DNA from: JBOGUF01 sp050696075
Lineage (GTDB): Bacteria; Chloroflexota; Chloroflexia; Thermomicrobiales; UBA6265
NCBI GenBank assembly: GCA_050696075.1
Contig: JBOGUF010000196.1
Coordinates: 12,223 to 76,222, forward strand
Direction of reading: 5' to 3'
Length of the DNA: 64,000 nt
The position numbers and the translations under genes are program-made. The notes below the pieces were generated by a model. That model was given only the letters and a program-made list of their open reading frames with translations. It searched no databases and was not told the origin of the DNA. Below are positions 9,131 through 17,951 of the stretch, piece after piece (positions within the stretch are counted from its first letter, which is position 1; each line of letters opens with the position of its first letter).

Positions 9131-10060
9131 ATGACCGCACAGCAGCAGCACCGCTCGACGGCACATACCCACGATCCAAACGCGCCGGGCCTCGGACGCC
9201 TATGGACACCATGGCGCATGAAGTACGTCGGCGGCGACACCGGCGAACCCGGTTGCATCTTCTGCAGCCGGCTCGCCGGCGACGACGACGTCGCTTCGTT
9301 GATCCTCCTTCGAGGCGAATGCGCCTTCTCGCTCATGAATCTCTATCCATATAACACCGGCCACCTCATGATCGTGCCGAACGCGCACGTCGCGACCCTC
9401 GAAGATGCCGATCCGGCGGATGTCGCGGCGGTGGCCGCCCTGCTCCACCCGATTACGCGAGTGCTACGTCGCGTGCTGAATCCGGCCGGCTTCAACGTCG
9501 GCTTGAATATCGGCGACGTCGCGGGCGCGGGAGTGGCCGAGCATCTCCACATGCACGTCGTCCCGAGATGGAATGGCGACGCCAACTTCATGCCGATCCT
9601 CGCGTCAACCATGGTCATGCCCGAGCTGATTCCGGCTACCTACGCCAAGCTCCGGGCCGAGATTGAGCGTGACCATCAAACTACTGGCGAAAGCGCGCCA
9701 ATTGCGCTCGTCATCCTCGACCCAACGGCAGAGCACGTACTGATTCGTCGTCATGCCAAGGATGCACGCTTGTTCACGGCAACTCCGACTGACGAGGAGC
9801 CGGTCTGGAGATCTGCCATGCGAACGCTCGAAGAGCACAAGCTCGCGGTCTCGCTGGTCGGCTGGGCCGGCGCCGCGCGAACCGGCGAGCAACCACCCGC
9901 GCTTGCCTACGTGACTTCCAGTCCATCGACCGACACGCGTACCGAGACGCGGTGGATTACGATCGGAAAAGCGATCGAGGCCCTGTCTGAAAAGGAAGCC
10001 GTTTTCGTCCGAACCGCAGTCGACCGGATCAAACCGTCCCTCCCGGCGTCAGCGGGCTAG
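9131..10060 (+). CDS. HIT-family hydrolase/AP4A phosphorylase-like protein with C-terminal extension
   Basis: Residues 1-165 are a histidine-triad nucleotide-binding domain: LWTPWRMKYV, CIFC (C42, C45), NTGHLMIVPNAHV and the triad H138-L-H140-M-H142. Members related to AP4A phosphorylase or diadenosine hydrolases cleave dinucleoside polyphosphates or nucleotidyl conjugates. Residues about 180-309 form an extra domain with mixed strand/helix character and a helical end (IGKAIEALSEKEAVFVRTAVDRI). I do not recognise it securely. It faintly recalls a Nudix fold, but no Nudix box is present. An AT-rich TAAGAT lies only seven bases before the ATG, so any leader may be very short. Confidence 0.85.
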   Translation: MTAQQQHRSTAHTHDPNAPGLGRLWTPWRMKYVGGDTGEPGCIFCSRLAGDDDVASLILLRGECAFSLMNLYPYNTGHLMIVPNAHVATLEDADPADVAAVAALLHPITRVLRRVLNPAGFNVGLNIGDVAGAGVAEHLHMHVVPRWNGDANFMPILASTMVMPELIPATYAKLRAEIERDHQTTGESAPIALVILDPTAEHVLIRRHAKDARLFTATPTDEEPVWRSAMRTLEEHKLAVSLVGWAGAARTGEQPPALAYVTSSPSTDTRTETRWITIGKAIEALSEKEAVFVRTAVDRIKPSLPASAG

Positions 10061-10105
10061 TCTCCAGCGAAACCGACCTGTCGCGCGAAGGGGTATACTC
10101 TCCCA

Positions 10106-10135
10106 ACCGGCCTGGTACGGCCGGTCGATTTTTGC
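10106..10135 (+). terminator. Rho-independent terminator after the HIT gene
   Basis: ACCGGCC and GGCCGGT pair perfectly (seven bases) around a six-base loop, followed after three bases by TTTTT. It lies 46 bases past the HIT stop codon. A TATACT hexamer immediately upstream (10094-10099) could instead make this the first hairpin of the next gene's leader. Confidence 0.6.
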
Positions 10136-10140
10136 CTCAC

Positions 10141-10171
10141 GACTTCGGAACCCGAAGTCTAGGAGCCCTAG
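10141..10171 (+). other. Two tandem leader hairpins before the MFS gene
   Basis: GACTTCGG-AAC-CCGAAGTC (10141-10159) is a perfect eight-base stem. It is followed at once by CTAGG-AGC-CCTAG (10159-10171), a perfect five-base stem. Together with the terminator-like hairpin at 10106-10125 these give three successive stem-loops in the roughly 80 bases before the GTG at 10186. Confidence 0.5.
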
Positions 10172-10185
10172 CGAGGTCAACACGG

Positions 10186-11538
10186 GTGGCAGGAGCCGAC
10201 ATCCGCCGGTATTCGAGCGACCGGCGCGGGATGGCGCTCAACTTCGTCCTCGGGATCGGCAACGGGTCGTTGCTTATCCTGGCCGACACGCTGATCCATC
10301 CGACCCTGGTTCTTGCCCTCTTTGTCGCTACCCTCACCGACGACCCGCTCTTGATCGGCCTCGTCCCGGCTATTGCCTCGGGCGTCTGGTTTCTGCCGCA
10401 ACTCTTCTCCGCGGCCATCGTCCAGGGGCGTCGCCGGCAGCTCCCCTGGGCGGCCGGCGCTTCGATCGTGCGCACCGCCGCCATCATTCTCTTGGCCCTC
10501 GTCGGTTACCGCGCCGGGACGATGTCCGACAGTGAGCTCCTACGCTCGTTTTTCATCTGCTACATCGCGTACAACCTCGCGTCCGGCTTCGCCAATGTTC
10601 CGTCAACTGAACTGGCCGCGAAGGCGATCGCCGCCGAAAAACGGGGCCTCTTCTTCAGTCAACGCAATCTCTGGGGGGGCATCCTCGGTTTCGGCGCCGG
10701 TTTCGTCATCCGCGAGGTGCTGGGGTCAGGCGGCCCAGAGTTCCCGCGCAACTTCACGTTCCTCTTCATCGCCGCCGCCCTCGCGCTCGCCGCGGGCACC
10801 TTCTTGCAGGCGGTGATGCGCGAACCGGTGCGAGTCACGGCCCACCGGACCGGCTCGTTCGCGCGTTCCCTGCGCGATAGCCCGCGTGTGCTCGCGGACG
10901 GCAACTACCGTCGGTTTATCTTCTTCCGCATCCTGCTCTCGTTGTCGGCCATCGCCGATCCGTTCTTCATTGTCTACGCGCTCCGCGAGCTCGACGCGCC
11001 AGCGTCGTTCGTCGGCCTCTACGTCGCGGCGATGACGGCGTCACGCATCGTCTCCAACCTGCTCTGGGGCGCGCTCTGGAACCGCCTCGGCAACCGGGCC
11101 GTCCTACAATTCTCCGCGCTGATTCGCCTCACTGCCCCGGTGATCGCCTTGATGCTGCCCTATATCACCCGGACCGATCTCTACCAGGACCGTGTCTCGA
11201 ACGAACGCGTGGCGCTGTACGCCTTTGGCGTCGTCTTTGTCGCCTACGGCGCCGCACTGAGCGGTCAAATCCTAAGTAACCTGGGATACATCCTCGACAT
11301 CGCGCCCGACGAGCTACGGCCGACATACATCGGTCTCGCCAACACGATCCTCGGCGTCGTCAGCTTTATCCCGATCGTCGGCGGCTCGATTGTCGAACGC
11401 TACGGCTACGAGGAGCTCTTCCTCGCGGCGACCCTGCTCAGTCTCGGCGCGGTCTTCCTCAGCGGCACCCTCACCGACACCCACGCTCGGACGCGACCGA
11501 CGATGGCCGCCTGGGGATTGAGGCGGGCACGACCGTAA
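10186..11538 (+). CDS. Major facilitator superfamily transporter
   Basis: A hydrophobic protein of about 450 residues with roughly twelve predicted membrane helices in two halves, separated by a cytoplasmic stretch around residues 225-250. This is the MFS plan. The first helices hold ALNFVLGIGNGSLLILADTLI, and the second half opens with FIFFRILLSLSAIADPFFIVYALREL. It lacks motifs that would name a substrate. The GTG at 10186 has GAGG nine bases upstream. A TTG at 10132 would add 18 residues but falls inside the terminator-like T run. The gene is convergent with pckA, 19 bases away. Confidence 0.85.
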   Translation: MAGADIRRYSSDRRGMALNFVLGIGNGSLLILADTLIHPTLVLALFVATLTDDPLLIGLVPAIASGVWFLPQLFSAAIVQGRRRQLPWAAGASIVRTAAIILLALVGYRAGTMSDSELLRSFFICYIAYNLASGFANVPSTELAAKAIAAEKRGLFFSQRNLWGGILGFGAGFVIREVLGSGGPEFPRNFTFLFIAAALALAAGTFLQAVMREPVRVTAHRTGSFARSLRDSPRVLADGNYRRFIFFRILLSLSAIADPFFIVYALRELDAPASFVGLYVAAMTASRIVSNLLWGALWNRLGNRAVLQFSALIRLTAPVIALMLPYITRTDLYQDRVSNERVALYAFGVVFVAYGAALSGQILSNLGYILDIAPDELRPTYIGLANTILGVVSFIPIVGGSIVERYGYEELFLAATLLSLGAVFLSGTLTDTHARTRPTMAAWGLRRARP

Positions 11539-11557
11539 CGCGGTACTGAATTGACCT

Positions 11558-13183
11558 CTATTGGTTTGAGTCTGAGACATCCGGCCCAGCGCCTGCCACC
11601 GCCGGATCGACCTGATCGCTAAACTGGCGGAAGTTGCGGGCGAAACTCCGCGCCAGTCGCGCGGCGCGGCGATCGTAGGCCGCGGCGTCCGGCCAGTTCT
11701 CCCGCGGTCGAAGCACATCAGATGGCACGTCGGGACACGACGTCGGCACGGCAAGGCCGAAGAACAGCTCGGTTTCCGTTGGCGCCTCGGCGAGCTGCTC
11801 ACCGACAACCTCCCGCACGATCGCTCGCGTATGCGCGATGCTCATCCGATGCCCAGTGCCGTACGGTCCCCCTGTCCAACCGGTATTGACCAGCCAGACG
11901 GCCGACCGATGCCGGCGGATGCGCTCGCCAAGAAGCTCCGCGTACCGAATCGGATCGAGCGGCAGGAACGGCAAGCCAAAGCAGGCTGAAAAGGTCGCTT
12001 CCGGCTCGTCGACGCCGCGCTCGGTGCCGGCGAGCTTTGAGGTGTAGCCGGAGAGGAAGTAATACATCGCCTGCTCGGACGTCAGGCGCGAGATGGGGGG
12101 CAGCACGCCGAAGGCATCGGCCGTCAACAGGATCACGTTGGTGGGGTGTCCGGCCGTTCCCCGCGGCGTCGCGTTCTCGATGAACGAAATCGGGAAAGCC
12201 GCACGCGTATTCTCCGTCAGCGAGTCGTCGTCCAACCGCGGCTGCCGGGTTGCGGGGTCGAGCACGACGTTTTCGAGCACCGTCCCGAAGCGATGGATAG
12301 CACGATAGATGTCGGGTTCGGCATCGGCTGACAAGTTGATCGCCTTGGCGTAACTGCCACCCTCGAAGTTGAAGACGCCGTCGTCGGACCAGCCGTGCTC
12401 GTCGTCGCCGATCAAGGTCCGGCTTGGGTCGGTCGAGAGGGTCGTCTTACCCGTGCCGGAGAGACCAAAGAAGAGGGCGGCGTCGCCGTTCGGTCCCTCG
12501 TTACAAGAACAATGCATCGTCGCGACGCCGCGAATCGGCAACAGGTATTGCAGCGCGGTGAAGATCGACTTCTTGATCTCGCCCGCGTAGCGAGTGCCGG
12601 CGATCAGCACGATTCGACGAGTCAAGTCGAGAGCGATCGTGACATCGCTGCGCGTTCCGTCGCGCGCCGGGTCGGTGCGCAGCGACGGCGCGTGCAGCAC
12701 CGTGAACTCGGGTTCCAGGCCGCGAGCGCGCTCCTGCTCGGGTGGCACGATGAAGAGGTTGCGGGCGAAGAGGGCGTGCCCCGCGCACTCGCTGACAACG
12801 CGCACGCGTAGGCGATAACTCGGATCGGCGCAAGCGTTTAAATCCTCGACAAACCGCTCGCGCCGTCGCAGGTGGCCGATCATACGGTCAAGCAGCGCGT
12901 CGAACGCTTCAACTGTCATTGGCTGGTTGACGGAACCCCACGCGACCGCGTCGTCAGTCGCGGCATCGCGGACGATGAACTTGTCTTGCGGCGAGCGGCC
13001 GGTGTGCTCGCCCGTTTCGATCGACAGCGCCCCGCCGTCGGCCAGTAGCGCTTCTCCACGCCGCAGGGCGTGCTCGTACAGCGCGCCGACAGGCAGGTTT
13101 TGGTGGGCGCCCGCGCCAGCCAGCGTCAACAGCCGGCGATCCCTTTCGTCCTCGAGCACATGATCCGCGACTCGCACCGCCAT
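11558..13183 (-). CDS. pckA: Phosphoenolpyruvate carboxykinase (ATP)
   Basis: Converts oxaloacetate plus ATP to PEP, the entry to gluconeogenesis. Length of 541 residues is standard for the ATP-dependent family. Seen: GRSPQDKF near residue 62, the substrate-site stretch RYAGEIKKS (residues 198-206), MHCSCNEG, the P-loop GLSGTGKT (240-247), the second kinase motif IGDDEHGWSDDGVFNFEGG, and the adenine-binding end WLVNTGWTGGPYGTG. The ATG is preceded by an unusually strong AAGGAGGGG, suggesting high translation. The stop lies 19 bases from the convergent MFS gene. Confidence 0.96.
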   Translation of the reverse strand: MAVRVADHVLEDERDRRLLTLAGAGAHQNLPVGALYEHALRRGEALLADGGALSIETGEHTGRSPQDKFIVRDAATDDAVAWGSVNQPMTVEAFDALLDRMIGHLRRRERFVEDLNACADPSYRLRVRVVSECAGHALFARNLFIVPPEQERARGLEPEFTVLHAPSLRTDPARDGTRSDVTIALDLTRRIVLIAGTRYAGEIKKSIFTALQYLLPIRGVATMHCSCNEGPNGDAALFFGLSGTGKTTLSTDPSRTLIGDDEHGWSDDGVFNFEGGSYAKAINLSADAEPDIYRAIHRFGTVLENVVLDPATRQPRLDDDSLTENTRAAFPISFIENATPRGTAGHPTNVILLTADAFGVLPPISRLTSEQAMYYFLSGYTSKLAGTERGVDEPEATFSACFGLPFLPLDPIRYAELLGERIRRHRSAVWLVNTGWTGGPYGTGHRMSIAHTRAIVREVVGEQLAEAPTETELFFGLAVPTSCPDVPSDVLRPRENWPDAAAYDRRAARLARSFARNFRQFSDQVDPAVAGAGPDVSDSNQ

Positions 13184-13517
13184 CGTTTAGTTCCCCTCCT
13201 TCTCCCCCGCCCCTCATGCAATTGGCGGCTTCGAACTGTACCCAACATACAGCATCAAACACATGCGCCTGTATGAATAGCACAGACGACCCGTCGCTCG
13301 CAGGAAACGTGCCGACAGCGAGACGACGCGAGCAACGATCAGCATCGACTATGGAGAACTGATTCATGAAACAGCGCAATCATAAGCGAACTTCGCTAAC
13401 GCAGCCGATGATATGGTGCTAAGCTTGCGGCTGTTTCGGACCCTATACCAAAGCACGGTCAGGGCTGGCTATCAATTTGTCACCGTTAACTAGTTTCGCC
13501 GGTAGCGTCTACAGATC
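13184..13517. other. Divergent intergenic region without a gene
   Basis: These 334 bases separate pckA (leftward) from the membrane glycosyltransferase (rightward). They are clearly more A/T-rich than the flanks, especially 13250-13500. Both promoters must lie here. I see no coding potential, no terminator and no convincing paired -35/-10 boxes. A strong ribosome site for pckA occupies 13189-13197. Confidence 0.6.
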
Positions 13518-15758
13518 GTGGCGATCTTTATGCCCGATCCGATAATCCCAGTCGCCGATCGTTCACGCTTGCTCGAGTCTCCCTTGAGCAAGGCCGGATC
13601 GACCTTTGCCTCGAATATGCGGTCCCGAGTTGGACTGATCGACATTGCGCTCGCGGCAGCCCTGCTTATCACGATAGTCGTGCCCCGCGGCCTCGCGCTC
13701 GACCGAATCGTGACGCCGGATGAGCCACTCTGGTTGGCGCGGTCAGCAAACTTCTACCAGGCGCTCGTCGATGGCAACATGGACGCGACCTATCAGTTCG
13801 TCCATCCCGGTGTCACCGTCATGTGGGCCGGTACGATCGGGTATCTCTGGCAATACCGAGAGTATCCCAACGATGCGGGAGGGCAAGTCGAGTGGCGCGG
13901 AACGGACCTCCCTGAGATATTCGCCGCGCACGGTCGCAGCGCGCTGGATATGCTCGTTTCTCTGCGCCTGGTGCTCACATTCCTATCCGCACTCGTTTTG
14001 ACCGGCGCATTCCTCTGTGCTGTGCGTCTCCTCGGGCGCTGGTTCGCCTTCGCCGGCTTTCTCTTGATCGCGCTCGACCCGTTTCATATGGCGCACTCTC
14101 GCCTTCTCCACCTCGATGGACTGTCAACTAACTTGATGCTCCTCTCGGTTCTTGCATTCCTGAATCACATCGCGGATCGGCGGCGATCTGATCTCATCAT
14201 TTCGGGCGTTGCCGCGGGTCTCGCCTGGCTGACGAGATCGGCTAATCTCGTCCTTGGTCCGTTCATGGTCCTGACGGTCATTATCGAACTTGTGCCATTG
14301 AGGAGGTATCAGCGAAGTCAGTTTCGACAGGAGTTGCTCGCTTGGTTGAGGTCGTTAGCGGTATGGACCGGGATTGGGCTGGCCGTCTTTGTCGCGCTGT
14401 GGCCCGCGATGTGGTCGAGTCCGATTCGCACGTTGGAATTGATGTTAAGCGGCACGATAGATCTGGCCAGTGAAGCGCATGAACGACAAGTCTTCTTCGC
14501 GGGGGAAATCCTAACCAATGATCCGGGTTGGCACTTCTATCCCCTGGTCGCTTTGTGGAGAACCAACCCCGTAGTTCTGATTGGTCTGTTTCTGGCGCTA
14601 ATGGCGGCCTTGTTGCCAAAGTCGTTTGGCCAATACCTGCCGAGACGCCCACTTCTACAGCTTGGGATCTTCGCCGTCGTCTACGCACTGATTCTGACAG
14701 CCGGGGAAAAAAAGCTGGATCGTTATCTGCTGCCCACTCAGACGTCTCTCGACGTCATCGCGGGAGCGGGTTGGGTTGCGGCAGCTTTTTGGCTGGCGCG
14801 TGGCGCTGGAACCTTCCCGGCGACGAATCGACTCTTTCGATACGCATCCATAGCACTTGTTACCGTTGGGCTAACCGGGGCCGTCGCGACCGCCGCGTCG
14901 GCCCGCCCCTACTACATCAACTACTACAACCCTCTGCTTGGTGGTTCTGAAGGGGCGCGCGAGGCAATGATGGTTGGCTGGGGCGAAGGTATGGACCTGG
15001 TCGCCAATGAACTCCTGAAACAGCCAGGAATCGACGAACTCCATATCACCGCCGGTCCGTGGCACCACTCGCTGAAGTATTTTGTGCCTAGTCCTGTCGA
15101 AAAGTCCGAGTACAACCTTGACGATCAATCCATTCGTCAGTGGGCATGGACAGACATTTGGGTGGTGTCCTACCCGGAGGTGCAACGGCAGTTGTTCGCC
15201 TCGGAACTCTTGACGTTCTTTCAGTCGTTGTCCCCTATGGCGACCATCGAACTTGACGGCAACGAATACGCCTGGGTCTACGACTTGCGCACCGCTCCGT
15301 TGCCCGACTATTTCCTCGAGAGCGAACTGCCTATCGTCGATTGGGGAGATTTCCTTCGATACGTCGGAACACGAATTTCTTCACAGGTCTACGCACCTGG
15401 AGACCGGGTGAATGTGACGCTGTACTTCCAGACACTCGCTCCATCAGGCTCGCCTATGCGCGCCGAGGTTCGCTTGCTCGACCCGAGCGGTCAAGTCATA
15501 GACCAGGACAACGATATCGCCGAAAAGCCCGATCGCGAACGCACAATCTGGCCAGAGGTGCAGTCTCTGACCGTCCCGGAGAGCGCGGCGCCAGGCACGT
15601 ACGAGGTGGTTCTGTCGGTCACGGACGATTCAACAGGCCAGCCGCTTCCGGCGACGCGCGCTGCCGATGGTACCCCTCAGCCAGCCGAGATCGTGATCAA
15701 GACGATTGACGTCGGGATAACGGCCGACGAATCCGACACCGAACCTCCGTCGGATTAA
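13518..15758 (+). CDS. Membrane glycosyltransferase, GT39/ArnT-like (PMT_2), with extracellular C-terminal domain
   Basis: A 746-residue membrane protein. After an N-terminal helix comes RIVTPDEPLWLARSANFYQAL, the first extracellular loop whose DE pair is the catalytic signature of GT-C enzymes using polyprenyl-phosphate sugars. Some ten further helices follow to about residue 470. The remaining roughly 270 residues are soluble; the last 130 (from SSQVYAPGDRVNVTLYFQ) read as a beta-sandwich, ending in a Thr/Pro/Asp-rich tail. The likely job is glycosylating extracytoplasmic lipid or protein. Base use is A/T-richer than the neighbours, which may mean transfer. The start is uncertain: GTG 13518, ATG 13530 and ATG 13617 are all in frame. 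Confidence 0.8.
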   Translation: MAIFMPDPIIPVADRSRLLESPLSKAGSTFASNMRSRVGLIDIALAAALLITIVVPRGLALDRIVTPDEPLWLARSANFYQALVDGNMDATYQFVHPGVTVMWAGTIGYLWQYREYPNDAGGQVEWRGTDLPEIFAAHGRSALDMLVSLRLVLTFLSALVLTGAFLCAVRLLGRWFAFAGFLLIALDPFHMAHSRLLHLDGLSTNLMLLSVLAFLNHIADRRRSDLIISGVAAGLAWLTRSANLVLGPFMVLTVIIELVPLRRYQRSQFRQELLAWLRSLAVWTGIGLAVFVALWPAMWSSPIRTLELMLSGTIDLASEAHERQVFFAGEILTNDPGWHFYPLVALWRTNPVVLIGLFLALMAALLPKSFGQYLPRRPLLQLGIFAVVYALILTAGEKKLDRYLLPTQTSLDVIAGAGWVAAAFWLARGAGTFPATNRLFRYASIALVTVGLTGAVATAASARPYYINYYNPLLGGSEGAREAMMVGWGEGMDLVANELLKQPGIDELHITAGPWHHSLKYFVPSPVEKSEYNLDDQSIRQWAWTDIWVVSYPEVQRQLFASELLTFFQSLSPMATIELDGNEYAWVYDLRTAPLPDYFLESELPIVDWGDFLRYVGTRISSQVYAPGDRVNVTLYFQTLAPSGSPMRAEVRLLDPSGQVIDQDNDIAEKPDRERTIWPEVQSLTVPESAAPGTYEVVLSVTDDSTGQPLPATRAADGTPQPAEIVIKTIDVGITADESDTEPPSD

Positions 15759-15766
15759 CCGTCGAT

Positions 15767-17374
15767 CTACTCTCCGCGCTGCCCCGGTATCGTCATCGCC
15801 GCGTCGGGATCGACGACGACCGTGCGACTCTGCTCTCGCAGGAACTGTTGAACGTAGTACGGGCCGAGACCGCCCTTGCCGGTGCTGCCGCTCGCTTTCC
15901 AGCCGCAGAACGACTGGCAACCGGGCCAGGCGCCGGTCGTCGCGCCGCCTTTGCGGTTGGCATAGACGACGCCGGCCTCGATCCCGTCGAAAAACCGCTC
16001 GACTTCGTCCGCGTCCTCGGAAAAGATGCCCGCCGTCAAGCCGTACTCCGTGTCGTTGGCCAGCCGCAACGCCTGATCGAGCGAATCGACCGGCGCCACG
16101 ACGACAAATGGCAGGAAGAGCTCGCGCTTGAAGAGTTCGTGCTCGACCGGCAGGCCGTCGACGACCGTCGGCGCGACATAGGCGCCGCCGTCGTACGCGC
16201 CGCCGCTGAGCCGCCGGCCGCCGGTGCGGATCGTTCCGTCCGCCGCGCTCGCCGCCGCGCCCTCGAACCGTTCCACCGCGCGCTCGTCGATCACCGGGCC
16301 GACGAAGACATCGCGCTCCTCCGGATTGCCGACTTTGAGTTCTTCGGTGCGTTGGACCAGACGACCGATGAAGTCGTCGTAGACCGGCCGCTCGACGTAG
16401 ACGCGCGACGCGGCGGAACACTTCTGGCCCGAAAACCCAAAAGCCGACCGCGCCACGCCTTCGATCGCCTTGTCAAGATCGGCCCGCGCGGTGACGATCA
16501 CCGGGTTCTTGCCGCCCATCTCGGTGATGCACGGTTTCGGGTAGTCGGTGCTGAACTCCTTGAAGAGATCGAGCCCGACTTCTTTGGAGCCGGTGAAGAT
16601 CACGCCGTCGACGTCCGGGTGCTGAGTCAATCGCGCGCCGACTTCCTCACCGGAGCCGGTGACGAAGTTGAAGACCCCGGCCGGGACTCCCGCGTCGAGG
16701 TAGCAGCGCGCGAGCTCGTGGCCGGCCAGCGGCGTCGCGCTCGCCGGCTTGAAAACGACCGTGTTGCCGGCGACGAGCGCGCCGGATGACATCCCCGCCG
16801 AGAGGGCGTGTGGAAAGTTGAACGGCGCCAGGACTGCCCACACCCCAAACGGTCGCAAGACAGAGCGGTTGCGCTCGGACGGGTCGATCGAGCCCATCTC
16901 GCGTTCGAACCCTCGGTTCTTCTCCATCTGGTGGGCGTACTCGTCGACCAGGTCGGCGCCTTCCTCGATCTCGCCCAGCGCCTCAGCCCGGTTCTTGCCG
17001 CACTCCAGGATCAAGAGCGACGCCATTCGGATTTTGCGCTCGCGGATCAACTCGGCTGCCCGCCGCATGATCGCGACCCGCTCCTCATATGGTCGGCCGG
17101 CCCAAGCGGGGTAGGCATTTCGGGCGGCGGCGACCGCGTCGTCGACGTCCCGCGCCGAACCCCGCTGAAAGACGCCGAGCAACAGACCGCGGTCGGCGGG
17201 CGCCCGCACCTCGAACGTGCCGCTGCCGGCACGCTCTTTCCCGTCGACGATGATCGGGTAGGTGCGGCCCAGATCGGCCTTGACCGTCGCCAACTCCGTA
17301 TCGAACGCCTGATGCATACGTTCGATCTGCTCAGGTGTTGCGGTGTAGGTGATCTTCTCAACGGTGACTGCCAT
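15767..17374 (-). CDS. L-glutamate gamma-semialdehyde (1-pyrroline-5-carboxylate) dehydrogenase
   Basis: Aldehyde dehydrogenase of the RocA/PutA-domain type, oxidising glutamate semialdehyde to glutamate with NAD+ in proline and arginine breakdown. It has 535 residues with the Rossmann segment VLAPFNFPHALSAGMSS, FTGSKEVGL, the general-base Glu in ITEMGGKNP (E285) and the nucleophile in GFSGQKCSAASR (C319). The N-terminal arm (residues 1-60, starting MAVTVEKITYTATPEQIERMHQAF) is a P5CDH feature absent from short ALDHs. No proline dehydrogenase gene is adjacent. It is followed on the same strand by nothing close, and its 3' end is nine bases from the convergent glycosyltransferase. Confidence 0.9.
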   Translation of the reverse strand: MAVTVEKITYTATPEQIERMHQAFDTELATVKADLGRTYPIIVDGKERAGSGTFEVRAPADRGLLLGVFQRGSARDVDDAVAAARNAYPAWAGRPYEERVAIMRRAAELIRERKIRMASLLILECGKNRAEALGEIEEGADLVDEYAHQMEKNRGFEREMGSIDPSERNRSVLRPFGVWAVLAPFNFPHALSAGMSSGALVAGNTVVFKPASATPLAGHELARCYLDAGVPAGVFNFVTGSGEEVGARLTQHPDVDGVIFTGSKEVGLDLFKEFSTDYPKPCITEMGGKNPVIVTARADLDKAIEGVARSAFGFSGQKCSAASRVYVERPVYDDFIGRLVQRTEELKVGNPEERDVFVGPVIDERAVERFEGAAASAADGTIRTGGRRLSGGAYDGGAYVAPTVVDGLPVEHELFKRELFLPFVVVAPVDSLDQALRLANDTEYGLTAGIFSEDADEVERFFDGIEAGVVYANRKGGATTGAWPGCQSFCGWKASGSTGKGGLGPYYVQQFLREQSRTVVVDPDAAMTIPGQRGE

Positions 17375-17395
17375 GATTCGATCCTGCCTTCTCGG

Positions 17396-17785
17396 CTACG
17401 TATAGTCGCCGGTTATCCGCGTCAGTTCGATCAGGTTGCCGAAGGGGTCGCGTACGAAGAAGCGGGGCCGGTTGTGGATCGGCGTCGTCTCCTGAATGTC
17501 GACACCGTGGTCCGTAAGCCTGGCCCGATACGCGTCGATGTCATCCACCTGAAGGCAAAGGTGCTGTGCGGTCGAATTCGTGCCCAAACTCTCCTCGGTG
17601 AAAAGATGCACTTCGTGACCGTCTTCGCCCGCGGCGAACCAGATGAGCGCGTTCTGATCGAGGGTCGATGGCGGCGTGATCTCGGTCATCGCCAGCGCGT
17701 CGCCGTAGAAGGCACGCGCCGCCTCCTTTGCTCCGGGAGGCATCGGTATGCTGGTATGTTGCAGTCGCGTCACGGTGGACATCAT
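17396..17785 (-). CDS. VOC-family (glyoxalase/bleomycin-resistance fold) protein
   Basis: A 129-residue single VOC protein with paired beta-alpha-beta modules: LQHTSIPMPPGAKEAARAFYGDALAMTE first, then HLCLQVDDIDAYRARLTDHGVDIQE and RFFVRDPFGNLIELTRI. Potential metal ligands are the His in LQHTSI, the His in QHLCLQV and the Glu in NLIELT. The substrate cannot be told; members are lyases, dioxygenases or resistance proteins. The ATG at 17785 has AAGGAA upstream, whereas an ATG 30 bases earlier lacks a ribosome site. It sits just upstream (22 bases) of the P5C dehydrogenase on the same strand. Confidence 0.8.
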   Translation of the reverse strand: MMSTVTRLQHTSIPMPPGAKEAARAFYGDALAMTEITPPSTLDQNALIWFAAGEDGHEVHLFTEESLGTNSTAQHLCLQVDDIDAYRARLTDHGVDIQETTPIHNRPRFFVRDPFGNLIELTRITGDYT

Positions 17786-17951
17786 CGTCAGTTCCTTTCT
17801 CGGAACATTCGCCATCCATCACGGCTCAAATTGCCGCATACTCCGACTCGGCTTGTCCAGTCGCCCAGCGGAATCGGTACGGATACCGGGCCTTCGGTAC
17901 AATCACGCCGAACTTCGTTCCGTATTGTCGCACCCGATCAGGAGTGAACGC

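Noticed and set aside
9000..9336. N-terminal extension of the sugar transferase frame
   Set aside because: It overlaps the divergent HIT gene and its promoter and has no family features; the GTG at 8997 has a ribosome site.
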